Source of the DNA: Arbacia lixula
Lineage: Eukaryota; Echinodermata; Echinoidea; Arbacioida; Arbaciidae
DNA length: 64,000 nt
Direction of reading: 5' to 3'
Assembly: GCA_963669155.1 (NCBI GenBank)
Contig: OZ022588.1
Coordinates: 17,061,159 to 17,125,158, forward strand
Shown here: one piece after another, positions 9,665-18,329 of the stretch
Numbering within the stretch: the stretch's first letter is position 1
Layout of the letters: each line of letters starts with the position of its first letter
Program-made: the position numbers and the translations under genes
The notes under the pieces: generated by a model
Database searches by the model: none
What the model was told of the DNA's origin: nothing
Seen by the model: the letters and a program-made list of their open reading frames with translations, nothing else

Positions 9665-12618
9665 CAAAGCAAAAAAAGCCCACATTTATAACAAAAGAGC
9701 CCCTGTTAAAATTGAATTTATCTCATAGGATATAATGCACAGGATGTTTGCTTCAGTGACCTTGGGCTTGAAAAGACGTCCCCTTTATAAGGTTACTCCT
9801 TCCTGGCTGCTTCCCTCTCAAGCACTATTGTTTTCGGTGTTTTATATATTTCCTTCTTTTCATGCCGGTGTGTATCTATTGTTTTACTGTGCATTGCATT
9901 GAGTGAAATGAAGTTGGATTGAATAAAATTGAATTGAATTGAATTACATTGAATTACATTGAGTTGAATTGAATTGAATTGAATTATATTGAGTTGAGTT
10001 GAGTTGAATTGAATTGAATTGAATTGCATTGCATTGAGTTGAATTGGATTGAATTGAATTGAATTGAATTGAATTGAATTGAATTGAATTGAATTGAATT
10101 GAATTAAATTGAATATTCCATTTATTCCTGTGCCATCACCTTGCAGGTTCTATGATGACTATGTGCAGGCTGTCAACGGCATCAAGCATAAACTTGTGGC
10201 CCAGTCAGAGCCCAACAAACTCACCTTCATCGGAGAGCTTCACAGAGACACCTTCTCCCCCAAGATGGTAAGCAATTCTCCCTATCGCATATAGCTCTCA
10301 GAATCTGAACGTGTGTGGCGCTCTAATTTTTTTACCTTTAATTCTTGGGATATGAACTTCCGGTCCACGAACATTCGGCAACCCCGTACAATAGGGGACC
10401 AGGGTATCCAACTAATTTTTTTATTAATTTTAACCCTAAATCTACCCCTGACCCTAACACTAACCCTGAAACTAATTCTAAACCTAACCCTGAACCTAAC
10501 AATAACCCTAGACAAATTTTTCGCTGCTTAATTCATAAAAAAGGTGATTTCTAGGTCACTTTCTGCAGACGACAAACTCTTACAGGAAGTATACGTCCCA
10601 AGAGCAATCGATCAGATATCGGTATCGCGAGGTGATATCGCTTGATATCGGCTATATGCGATAGGGAGAATTGAGGTCAAATAAACAGGGCCATGTTGAA
10701 TATATGTTTTTAACTATTGTATCTTACCATTGATGGTAACTGGCATAGCAACAACACTAATGCTGAAAGCCTATTGGCTGCTATCATGGTAGTTACCATA
10801 AATGGTAAGTTATAACAAATGAAAATACATGTATATATGCAACAGGATCCAGGGATTTTATTCGTGACTGATGTGTAGTTGGTATATATGTAGATGTGTG
10901 CACTTTAGTAACTAATAAGATGAGACTTGGGTTTCATGAATATGACACCAGCTTACTCATGCTATTAGTCTCATGCCGAATAGTTGCTGGTAACATCCCG
11001 AAAGCTTGTGTGAGGTGAGCATGATGTAGCAACAAGAAATGTGTGCTAGCTTCATAACTATCTTCCTGATTTAAAAAATGTAATGCATTGTAGGATACCC
11101 TTGTATATGTTTAAAGCACTGAAGTATCACCTCTGATCATTGCTCTCTCATGCTTAGTGCATTCTAATGACAATTTTGGCATTATACATGTACATTTACA
11201 TGGCAATATTGAGATGCAGTTGCAATCAAATGCAGTCCTAAGGAACCAAAGTCATGGTATACTTTCAACTTTTGACTTTTAGCTCTGAACTATATTCACA
11301 TTTCCAGTGGTATGCAATGCAATAACCCACATTATCGTTCAAGAGTCTTTGCATTTTTAAGCTTGCACGCCCACTAACTTTCATAATTTTATAACAGATT
11401 GGTCATTTCCCTTGGGCTGTGGTGTGATTGTGCACTTTTGGACATCAAATTGAAAGTGAGATCAGTATAATACGAGCACAGTTATTTGCTAAGAAGTAAG
11501 ATCAAATAAACAATTGGCTACTTGTAAAAAAAAATAAAATCACATTGCTCTCCTACAGGATGAGCTAGCCTGCTTCTTCCCAGGCACCCTAGCCCTGGGC
11601 CATGAGAACGGGCTGCCTGTCTCCCACCTTGAGCTGGCCCAGGAGGTGGCCCACACCTGCTACCAGATGTACGCCCAGATGCCCACCTTTTTGGCCCCAG
11701 AGATCACCTACTTCAACACCCTGCCTGGCCTCAAGGAAGATCTTAATATCAAGGTTTGTAGCCCTCGTTTGTAACTGGTTTGAACTATGAAAGCCATGGC
11801 AGATGGCACAATGCAGCCAGTCGTATGACTCTGCGACAGGCTGAATCAAAGGACGTGGTCATGAGATTTATGCAAGGAGGTGATGTGTCATTTCCAGTCG
11901 TAGGCCCTTTACAACTGCAGAAGAGTGGCAAAATTGTGTCATCGATGGTGGCCTTTTACAGTTTATGGAGAAGGGATAATAGAATTGGTACCTCCTCTTT
12001 ATATATGTACCTCATTGTCAAATGATTTAAATGCTTCACGCCTATATTTCAATGACTTAATAATGGTCTTTTTCTTCGTCTCATTTTCCTACATATCTTA
12101 GTACCAAGTTTATTCAAATTTCACTTTTTGTGCAATAATTTTTTGTAACTCATACCTCTGCATAGATCTTATTAATTGTGCAGCTATTTTATGTTATTAT
12201 GTGTGTATTTCATGGCTCCTTATATTTTGATACCTTACTGCTATCATTTCTTTATTTCTATCACCAGCCACTAGACGCACACAACCTACTCCGACCAGAG
12301 ACTATCGAAAGCTTCTTCTACCTCTACCGGATCACGGGGCAGAACTTCTACCGGGAGTGGGCGTGGAAGATCTTCCAAGCGTTTGAGCAGTACGCCAAGA
12401 TTCCCGGCGGGGGCTACTCCTCCATCGGCAATGTGAAAGACACCAACCGCCTCAACCTGAGGGACAAGATGGAGAGCTTCTTCCTCGGCGAAACACTGAA
12501 ATATTTCTTTCTGATTTTTAGCGACGACCCTGAGCTAATCCCGCTAGATAAGTATGTATTCAACACTGAGGCTCACCCCCTGCCTATACGAAATAATGCT
12601 GGGGAACAGGTGCAATAA
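3109..12618 (+). CDS. MAN1B1: ER mannosyl-oligosaccharide 1,2-alpha-mannosidase, 3' part (GH47)
   Basis: Eight exons (3109-3187, 4500-4685, 5584-5729, 6289-6492, 7148-7320, 10147-10267, 11559-11753, 12268-12618) join in phase with GT-AG introns and encode about 484 residues plus a stop. The product matches the catalytic domain of animal ER class I mannosidase (glycoside hydrolase family 47), a calcium-dependent enzyme. It trims a mannose from Man9GlcNAc2 on glycoproteins in the ER/Golgi and feeds glycoprotein quality control and ER-associated degradation. Residues visible at family catalytic positions are Glu in NLFETTIR (5652), Asp in KMDELACF (11559) and Glu in LRPETIES (12298). The calcium-binding Thr is in FNTEAHP (12565). 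One oddity is that MDE replaces the MDH found in vertebrate MAN1B1 as I know it. The membrane anchor is outside the window. The ER paralog is favoured over Golgi MAN1A types because of DVNLFE, PGTLALG and the [10 protein letters not shown] ending. Confidence 0.93.
3411..3494. repeat. (TG)n microsatellite ending in a G run
   Basis: Almost uninterrupted TG dinucleotides over about 75 bp followed by nine G. It lies in the mannosidase intron. The open frames across it on both strands are repeat artefacts. Confidence 0.95.
4500..4685 (+). CDS. MAN1B1: Mannosidase exon b
   Basis: Acceptor CCATGCAG, donor GTGAGG, 186 bp. It encodes [17 protein letters not shown], then [10 protein letters not shown] and a [12 protein letters not shown] segment. 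These are the opening helices of the GH47 (alpha/alpha)7 barrel and are strongly conserved in ER mannosidase I. GC content is clearly higher than in the flanking intron. Confidence 0.92.
4897..5465. repeat. Foldback element with GGTATTCCAGAA ends
   Basis: The left end GGTATTCCAGAAG is mirrored by CTTCTGGAATACC at 5453-5465. The arms are rich in repeated CTAAGTTTTCTCC and its complement, so the whole ~570 bp can fold on itself. A GC-richer centre with GCGCGCAC-type sequence is present. It lies in a mannosidase intron and encodes no protein. Confidence 0.75.
5584..5729 (+). CDS. MAN1B1: Mannosidase exon c (carries a catalytic Glu)
   Basis: Acceptor TCTCACCAG, donor GTGAGT, 146 bp. It encodes [11 protein letters not shown], then [16 protein letters not shown] and YHLTGD. 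The Glu at 5652-5654 aligns with the acid/base Glu of the family (Glu330 in the human enzyme). Confidence 0.93.
6289..6492 (+). CDS. MAN1B1: Mannosidase exon d
   Basis: Acceptor TTTTGTGCAG, donor GTGAGA, 204 bp, phase 0 at both ends. It encodes [36 protein letters not shown] and [11 protein letters not shown], conserved barrel helices and substrate-pocket loops. Confidence 0.93.
6777..7095. repeat. CT-rich microsatellite/minisatellite tract
   Basis: A long TCTC/TGTC tract with repeats such as CTCTCTCTGTCTCTG. It occupies most of the intron before mannosidase exon e and supplies an extreme pyrimidine tract upstream of the acceptor. Confidence 0.9.
7148..7320 (+). CDS. MAN1B1: Mannosidase exon e
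   Basis: It begins after AAAATGACAG and ends before GTACGA; 173 bp. It encodes a [11 protein letters not shown] segment and [18 protein letters not shown], a very conserved GH47 signature. The preceding intron has a long CT-rich tract but retains an acceptor. Confidence 0.93.
7688..7857. repeat. Hairpin element (GCAAATAATCAAC ends)
   Basis: GCAAATAATCAAC at 7688 pairs with GTTGATTATTTGC at 7845-7857. The inner arms also pair (ATCACTTCC/GGAAGTGAT and GCGATCTGGATG/CATTCAGATCGC), around a loop near AAGCTTTTAGCT. This is a single ~170-bp foldback. Confidence 0.8.
7860..8594. repeat. Candidate DNA element with TATATTCCACAT ends
   Basis: TATATTCCACAT at the left is mirrored by ATGTGGAATATA at 8583-8594. 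The interior is CpG-rich (GCGCGCGGCGCAGCGCGC around 8266) and differs from its surroundings. It contains a ~40-bp tandem duplication near 8425-8510 (AGTACTATCACCTA twice). No transposase frame is visible, so it is probably non-autonomous. Confidence 0.5.
9088..9238. repeat. MITE family B, copy 1
   Basis: It starts GTGCCATTCTCATTGG and ends with the degenerate complement (CAATGTGAATGACAC). Inside are inverted AAAAAATCGCGAAGTTAGG/CCTAACTTCGCGATTT arms and the block GGTCCTATTGTCCCTGTCCC. The related copy at 62449-62615 has better-preserved ends. Confidence 0.8.
9631..9663. repeat. Poly(C) run of 33 bases
   Basis: Thirty-three consecutive C within the intron between mannosidase exons e and f. 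Its length is likely unstable and may be inexact in an assembly. Confidence 0.95.
9911..10117. repeat. (GAATT)n pentanucleotide microsatellite
   Basis: About 200 bp of GAATT units with GAGTT, TACATT and GCATT variants. It ends about 30 bp before the acceptor of mannosidase exon f. Confidence 0.95.
10147..10267 (+). CDS. MAN1B1: Mannosidase exon f
   Basis: Acceptor CACCTTGCAG, donor GTAAGC, 121 bp. It encodes [16 protein letters not shown] and [12 protein letters not shown], ending SPKM. The donor is followed after the sixth intron base by the inverted repeat of a foldback element (10274-10672). Confidence 0.92.
10274..10672. repeat. Foldback element at a splice donor, with telomere-like core
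   Basis: AATTCTCCCTATCGCATATAGC at 10274-10295 has its exact complement at 10651-10672. The interior (10431-10511) is an array of degenerate CCCTAA/CCTGAA units resembling telomeric hexamers. The element begins at the seventh base of the intron after exon f. Confidence 0.8.
10688..10854. repeat. MITE family A, copy 2 (degenerate)
   Basis: The ends are degraded versions of the 1799-1957 element. Internal CTTACCATTGATGGTAACT and ACCATAAATGGTAAGTT are well preserved, and a ...ATGCAACAGGATCC end is visible. Confidence 0.6.
11559..11753 (+). CDS. MAN1B1: Mannosidase exon g (carries a catalytic Asp)
   Basis: Acceptor TCTCCTACAG, donor GTTTGT, 195 bp, in phase 0. It encodes [33 protein letters not shown] and APEITYFN. 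The first Asp corresponds to human Asp463. The [10 protein letters not shown] stretch is typical of the ER enzyme rather than the Golgi paralogs. Confidence 0.93.
12268..12618 (+). CDS. MAN1B1: Mannosidase last coding exon with stop
   Basis: Acceptor TTCTATCACCAG; the open frame runs to TAA at 12616-12618. It encodes [48 protein letters not shown] and [12 protein letters not shown]. Glu at 12298 (RPETIES) and Thr at 12565 (FNTEAHP) match the catalytic Glu and calcium-binding Thr. The tail after PLPI is short, as in the vertebrate protein. Confidence 0.95.
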   Translation, partial: PLDAHNLLRPETIESFFYLYRITGQNFYREWAWKIFQAFEQYAKIPGGGYSSIGNVKDTNRLNLRDKMESFFLGETLKYFFLIFSDDPELIPLDKYVFNTEAHPLPIRNNAGEQVQ

Positions 12619-12723
12619 TATAGTGGAAGGGGGAAGGAGTGACGATATTTGAACTATTGCAATAACCAATAGAGTCAAATCTGTTTGTAGGGTAATGATG
12701 CGGTGTTGTCATACCTGTTGTGC

Positions 12724-12945
12724 AGGTCTCTGGTTCTAAACAACGTCCCTCAAGAGAGAGATTTACTGGTACAACATTGTCTAGCGGGCTAGTGTCGGGC
12801 ACTCTTATTGAGAAATCGTCATATATTCATTGTTATGCAGGTTTCTGGTTCTAAACAACATCGCTCAAGTGAGCGTTTCACTGATCCAACGTTATCTAGC
12901 GGGCCAGTGTTGGGCACTCTTATTGAGAGATCCTGCTATGATCAT
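12724..12945. repeat. Two tandem ~115-bp repeats
   Basis: The block beginning CAGGTCTCTGGTTCTAAACA at about 12724 is repeated, diverged, from about 12839 (CAGGTTTCTGGTTCTAAACA). Both contain TCTAGCGGGC and GGGCACTCTTATTGAGA. A third diverged relative is at about 30777-30880. Confidence 0.8.
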
Positions 12946-13066
12946 CACTGTTTGCTAAACCCACATAGCTTAGAACCAGTTGTCTTGACAACATGCTCAT
13001 ATGACATCACACTTCGGTACTCTATAGAGACCATGCCAAGGGAAACAGAAAATGTGGCTCACCGGA

Positions 13067-13186
13067 CAGGTGGTCTTAAAAGACATGTGGTCTTAAAAGA
13101 CAGGTGGACTTAAAAGACAGATTGAACTCAAAAGATAGGTGGTCTTAGAAGACAGGTGGTTAAAAGACAGGTGGTTAAAAGACAGG
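13067..13186. repeat. Minisatellite of GGTGGTCTTAAAAGACA units
   Basis: Six or seven imperfect copies of a 14-18 bp unit. Each unit has a short internal inverted repeat (GTCTTAAAAGAC). Confidence 0.9.
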
Positions 13187-14069
13187 TGCAATCATTGGCA
13201 AATTGTGTGGAAGGGATTCAGTTTGAGTGGTCTTTCTCGGCAGTGGCCCTTGTAGACAGGTTTGACTGTATGTGTTATTGAGAAGTGTAAGATAAATGTT
13301 TTTTATAAGCTGCCAGCCTCAAGAGCCTAGATGGTGAGGCGGTCAGTATTATTCTCCATGGATTGCTTGAGTTTTCAGAATGGAACAGACAACTCCTTTT
13401 TGTGTTTGCGGATCTTAAAGACAAGGTAGCACATTTTTAAACTCGGCAGGAATCAGCATTATACTCTAACAATAACGAGTATGTCCTTTATCCAATTTAA
13501 AGGTATGCTCACATGGTAATGGATGTGGGATGCTACTCCCTGTGTACCACGGTATGGCAAGAAAATGGCTACATATAGGAAGTGGTGAATGCCTAGCCTA
13601 TCTATTCACTGCTGAGGTGAGACACTGTAAACAGCCAGATAACAGTGTTTCCATTTCAAGCAGCATTGACAACTATCCTTCATGTGGATGCCTCTTACAG
13701 CAATTTTATAACCGAGCATTATGTGTATAAATCTTGCTGATGCTTATAATGTGTATTATATTGAATTTTATACGCTCAAAGTATATATTAATCGATGATA
13801 AAGTCATTATAATTGTACCTGGGTAATTGTTACATATTTATGTCAGATCTGCTAAATTTTATGATTGTAAAGAATTGAAATATTGAAAATGTTGATTTAA
13901 TCACAAGTGTGCTTCCAATACTTTGACTTGCAGATGGAGAATTGATCTCTGACGGTTCTGATTTGAGTTGAGAGAAAATGTGTTGGTTTCTTATTCAAAA
14001 CTGTTCATGCTTTTTTGATGCTTGTTAGATGTCAGTGTAAATGAATGCATTTCTTATCATTGTCTTGTT

Positions 14070-14363
14070 GATACTCTCTGCAGTAATTAGATTGATTAAT
14101 CAACTTGTAAGGAAAGTAAGCAGAAAGAAAGAAGACCTGGCATTGACTTGAGCTTGTATCTACTGCTAGCCAGGCAGGAACATTATCCACCAGGCTACCA
14201 CTTGGCTCATGATGATGACACTATCCTTAGCAACCTGGTGGATGATGCCGCTGCTGGACAAGCAGTAGATGCAGGTTCAAGTCCCTGTCTGGTCCTCTTT
14301 TCATCTTTGTCCTGAACTTTTCTAACAGATTGATTAATCAATCATATTACTTTGGAGAGTATC
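14070..14363. repeat. Foldback with tRNA-like (SINE-like) arms
   Basis: The ends GATACTCTC...GATTGATTAATCAA are mirrored by GATTGATTAATCAATC...GAGAGTATC. The right arm reads as a tRNA-like unit: TAGCAACCTGG resembles an A box, and GGTTCAAGTCC (about 14273-14283) is a near-consensus pol III B box. The left arm carries a diverged copy on the other strand. The whole looks like two tRNA-derived SINE heads in inverted orientation. No intact tRNA cloverleaf is claimed. Confidence 0.55.
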
Positions 14364-15685
14364 AGTAATACAAAAGATTATATATGATATATTGTGTCTC
14401 TGCAAAAAAACATTCAATTCTTGTGATGAATGCATATATCTTGCTCATTAACAGCAAAAGTCATCATTGTTTCCTTTTGTTGCTTTAGGTGTCTGACTTG
14501 TAGAAGATGAGTTCAGGTATAGTGAAACACTTGATTGACCTTAGAGCACATTAAAGCAACTTATTGCAAGCATCTATTTTGAAACTTTCTCCCTAACTTG
14601 AGATCTTGAATGGTTTGTACTGAAGAAAATACACATCATGCAAGCATACATACATATGTATGTATTGATGAATTATCAAACTTGTTTTCTTGGTCTATGC
14701 ACATATTGCAATAGACGTGCATTTCTATACTCGCCCATATTGGTATATCGAGTTGCCTTTTGCACAAAACATGCTGACTGTATACATGTATAATGTATAC
14801 CTAACATTACATACCACCGTATTCTACATCACTCTAAATTTTCTTGTATGTACATGTATATGTATATGAACTGTACTACCAACTTTTCTAAGCTATCATA
14901 ATTTGTTAGTGGTGATCCGCTTTAACCTGTTCTCATGTCTTTATGTTTATTCTCTCGCCCAATTCCTACCTTTTCTGTATTTTTGGTATTGAAATATTTT
15001 TTTCTGACATTGGTTCTTTATGTATTTATATAAAAATATATATATATATATATATAAAATACTACACTACTACTTACTATTCCATGTCAGAGCTTGCAAT
15101 TTTGATTCAATTTGAGAATATATTTTATTGTGATGAATGCTCATATATTCATTCTTTCAATTTGTTACCTTTAAATGTCACAAAACTTGGTCCAACTTTG
15201 ATTTATTGCATATTTCATTTTTTAGTGCATAGAAGTGGGTCTAAGATCACAGGTATGCAAATAATACACTGCTGTTACCCAGGCAACCCTTTTGATTTGT
15301 ATGCCTAGTAGTATATAGAATTTCCTTTTTTCTGTGCATTTTTCTGTGCATGCCACAATTTTTCAAGGTCGAATACAACATGACAGCAATCAGTGTATGG
15401 AGGATAATGCCAAAAATAGCAGAGATTTCATTTTCATGTGGATCCGTGTTCAGAAATTCAAATTTTCTGTTGTTGGTAGTAATGTCAGAAATATGCCAAG
15501 TGCCAAACATTTTGATAAATTACGGACCATACCTTAGAATTCAGGCTCTAAAATTTGAACAAGTTGCAGTGAAACCAGAGTTCACCTTTCCAGCCAACTA
15601 CAATCAAGTACAGACAGTGATTACAATCAGAGTGTACAATCGTATGGAGCTGTTGTCATTTTACCCATTGTTTACTGAGTCCACA

Positions 15686-15920
15686 TACACTACAGCTCAA
15701 AGGAATTGGCATAGGGAAAGGGAAAGGGAAGAAAGGGAAGGAGCTGCAGTTTTAAACCGCAGTATGTTTTGTCCAGTTCAGCATGAAACATGATGCTTTA
15801 TAGGCTAAAGCACCGTGTTTCATGCTGAATTGGACAAAATATACTGCGGTTTAAAAATGCAACTCCTTCCCTTTCTTCCCTTTCCCTTTCCCTATGCCAA
15901 TTCCTTTGAGCTGTTGTGTA
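15686..15920. repeat. MITE family C (long hairpin), copy 1
   Basis: About 235 bp forming a nearly perfect hairpin. The left arm has TACACTACAGCTCAAAGGAA and AGGGAAAGGGAAAGGGAAG, then TTTGTCCAGTTCAGCATGAA; the right arm is the complement. The loop is near ATAGGCTAAAGCA. Two more copies are at 61232-61457 and 62079-62313. Confidence 0.93.
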
Positions 15921-16892
15921 CATTTGTGCTGGCTTTTGTCAACTCAGATACTAAGCAACATGACTCCTATACGCCCTGCTGTCGCAGATGATAGACAACA
16001 AGCTGTGAATTCAAATTCCATATAGGACACAATTAAGCCACACCCCTTTGGTTACTGCAGTTTCATGGCAAATTGTGACATCCCAACTGGACCAGGGTTC
16101 ACAAAGCCAGAAAATCTAACAATAAGCAATGGGTTTATTCCAATCGAATGCCATTACCATCATGCAGTGGGGATGGAGATGCAATCATCTAAATTGCAGG
16201 TGGCCCCATGAATTTGTACACATTTGATTGCAATCATGTGACTGCAATCGATTTCACTCATCTGTCAAATTAATTCCAGATCGGTATTGTCTGTTTGTAG
16301 AAGTTGTGTGTTTATTATGTAAATGATACACACATTTCAATACAGTGTATGTGTTTATATCATAAAAGGCCTTACAAAATGCTGGACAAAATTTTACATC
16401 TGATACTTGGATGTGGATGATATGTCACTCTGTAAACATGCAAACTTATATAGTATATTCATGGGTATTTACAAAGAGAAAGCTCCTTCTTTTTTGCATA
16501 TTTGTTGTAGAAGCTCATTTGAATGAGACTAAAATTACTGAAAATACCCAGAAATACCCAGAAAGAAGGCGTACAACATTGAAAATATTGACAAAACATA
16601 CTGGTAGTTACAACAGGAATGTCTCTCTTGAAAGATTTATAATCTTTTTCTCTTTAAAGAATTCAGTTTGTACAGTGTGTAGCACATATAGTTATTTAAG
16701 GAGAATGGTAATGGGCATTATATACATGAACTTCTTTCCCACTGATTAATTTCAGTCATTGGTTGATGCCTCGAGGTGAAACACTGCTGTATGGACTTTG
16801 TTTATACATGTCAGGCATAATTCTGATGTATTTGCCAATTATTCAGTGTATTTTGTAATTATGATTCGATGAAAGAATATGAAAAAAGAGGT

Positions 16893-16941
16893 TTGTGTAT
16901 GTGTGTGTGTGTGTGCGTGTGCGTGTGCGTGCGCGTTTGTG
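16893..16941. repeat. (GT)n/(GC) microsatellite
   Basis: GTGTGTGTGTGC units grading into GTGCGCGT. Confidence 0.9.
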
Positions 16942-17189
16942 TGGGGTTGGGTGAGTGCCTTGAAACAGAAATAGTTGACTCTTTTATGCTTCATCATGCT
17001 CAAATTAATAATGGTGCATCTGTGGTTCCTGAAAGTCACTATTGACTGTCTTATTCTTGTCTGTTTTTCTCATCCTGTCAGGTTTGGCGTCACATTTGCT
17101 CTTCTCCATCCTTAACTTGTTGTGTGTGCCATAGATGCATTGATACACACAAATCCCAAAGAGCAGGACTTGTATGGCACATAATTATG

Positions 17190-17494
17190 GGTTAACTCTC
17201 TCATTACCATTGCCATACAGTAAGTAAGCCAATGGGGTTTAATTTCACATCCTGCTAATTTAAAGGTTCTCTCTCTCATTACCATTGCCATGGAGATGTG
17301 TAGTAAGGCAATGCTTTTCTGCAGCCTGGTAATTTAAGGCTTAATTCTCCCATTATCATTGCCATGGAGATGTGTAGTAAGCCAATGGAGCTTTCACGGC
17401 GTGGTAATGTAGGGGTTAAATCTGTCATTACCATTGCCAGGAAGATGTGTAGTAAGCCAATAGGTTTTCTACAGCCTGGTAAAGTAAGAGTTAC
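17190..17494. repeat. Four tandem ~75-bp repeats
   Basis: The phrase TCATTACCATTGCCATGGAG, or a variant, recurs about every 75 bp (near 17201, 17277, 17350, 17427). Each is followed by TGTGTAGTAAGCCAAT and a CTG(G)TAA end. Confidence 0.85.
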
Positions 17495-18010
17495 ATGTAA
17501 ATGTGTGGTGTCCACCAGCACAAGACCAGACTCTGGAATATTTATCCAAGAATTATTTTTATAACTTTCATATTACTGGTGAATTGAAAGTGAAATATAT
17601 TATGTTGGGTATAGTAATCATTATCAATGCAGCATTGCTATATCAATGCAATTAAATTATTTTACATCAAGCTATAACCATTGATGGCTTGACATATATA
17701 CATGTATTCGGTGTAAACATTCGTTTATCATTGCTTCATCAATTCAATATTATTTAAAATGGAGCTCATTATTGATGGCTTGAAATATATTATATTCCAT
17801 GTATTATCTGATCAACTGTTCATCATTACTTGATCAAATAAGTACTTTGATAGACCAAATACTTACATCATGAAAGGATACGCAATGTGAAAGACATTTG
17901 ACAAGCTGCTACTGATGACCACAATCAGCTAGTCAGGATTGGTTCAGTCCGGGAGTTATACATGTACACTAATATTGTTCTGTGTTTGTTCGCGTCCGAG
18001 CAATGTGATG

Positions 18011-18016
18011 AATAAA
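18011..18016 (+). terminator. Putative poly(A) signal AATAAA of the mannosidase gene
   Basis: A canonical AATAAA followed by AT-rich sequence. It is the first such hexamer I see on the plus strand after the stop codon. Assignment to this gene is by position only. Confidence 0.4.
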
Positions 18017-18096
18017 GTTTATAAAGAACTCAGATATCGATCCACATGTTTTTTTTATTCATTGAGACTAAAGAGGAAGTTGAAGTCTCAAGACCA

Positions 18097-18201
18097 GGGG
18101 CCATAATCATGAAAGCTTACTAGCCTAGTCGGTTACTACAATGCATGCATTTCGATGCACTTTAGTAACTAGGTTTAGTAAGGTTTCATGAATAGGGCCC
18201 C
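18097..18201. repeat. Short foldback (GGGGCCATAATCATGAAAG ends)
   Basis: The left arm GGGGCCATAATCATGAAAG...TTACTA pairs with TAGTAAGGTTTCATGAATAG...GGCCCC. The total is about 105 bp. It lies between the two convergent gene ends. Confidence 0.75.
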
Positions 18202-18329
18202 GCATTACAATTGTATGCACTCATATGCAATATAATACGATACAGCATATTCTGTACATATTAAACGCTCATTTTAGTAAATTAAGAACACAACCAAAGA
18301 AAAATAAATGCACAAGCACATGGTAATTT

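Larger units (their letters stand above)
12619..18030 (+). other. Inferred long 3' UTR / downstream region of the mannosidase gene
   Basis: No further exons are recognised after the stop. The first canonical AATAAA I see on this strand is at 18011, which would give a 3' UTR of about 5.4 kb unless a variant signal is used earlier (ATTAAA-like sites exist, for example near 14552). The region is full of repeats: tandem copies at 12724-12960, a GGTGGTCTTAAAAGACA minisatellite, foldbacks and a 75-bp tandem array. Confidence 0.4.

Noticed and set aside
10431..10511. Possible telomere or interstitial telomeric block
   Set aside because: The CCCTAA-like units are degenerate, short and enclosed in a foldback element, so this is not a chromosome end.
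14215..14300. Functional tRNA gene
   Set aside because: A B-box and A-box-like sequence are present, but no complete cloverleaf or clear acceptor stem pairs by eye, and the copy lies in a foldback repeat.
17190..17494. CRISPR-like regularly spaced repeats
   Set aside because: The repeats are contiguous ~75-bp tandem copies without unique spacers, in a eukaryotic genome.
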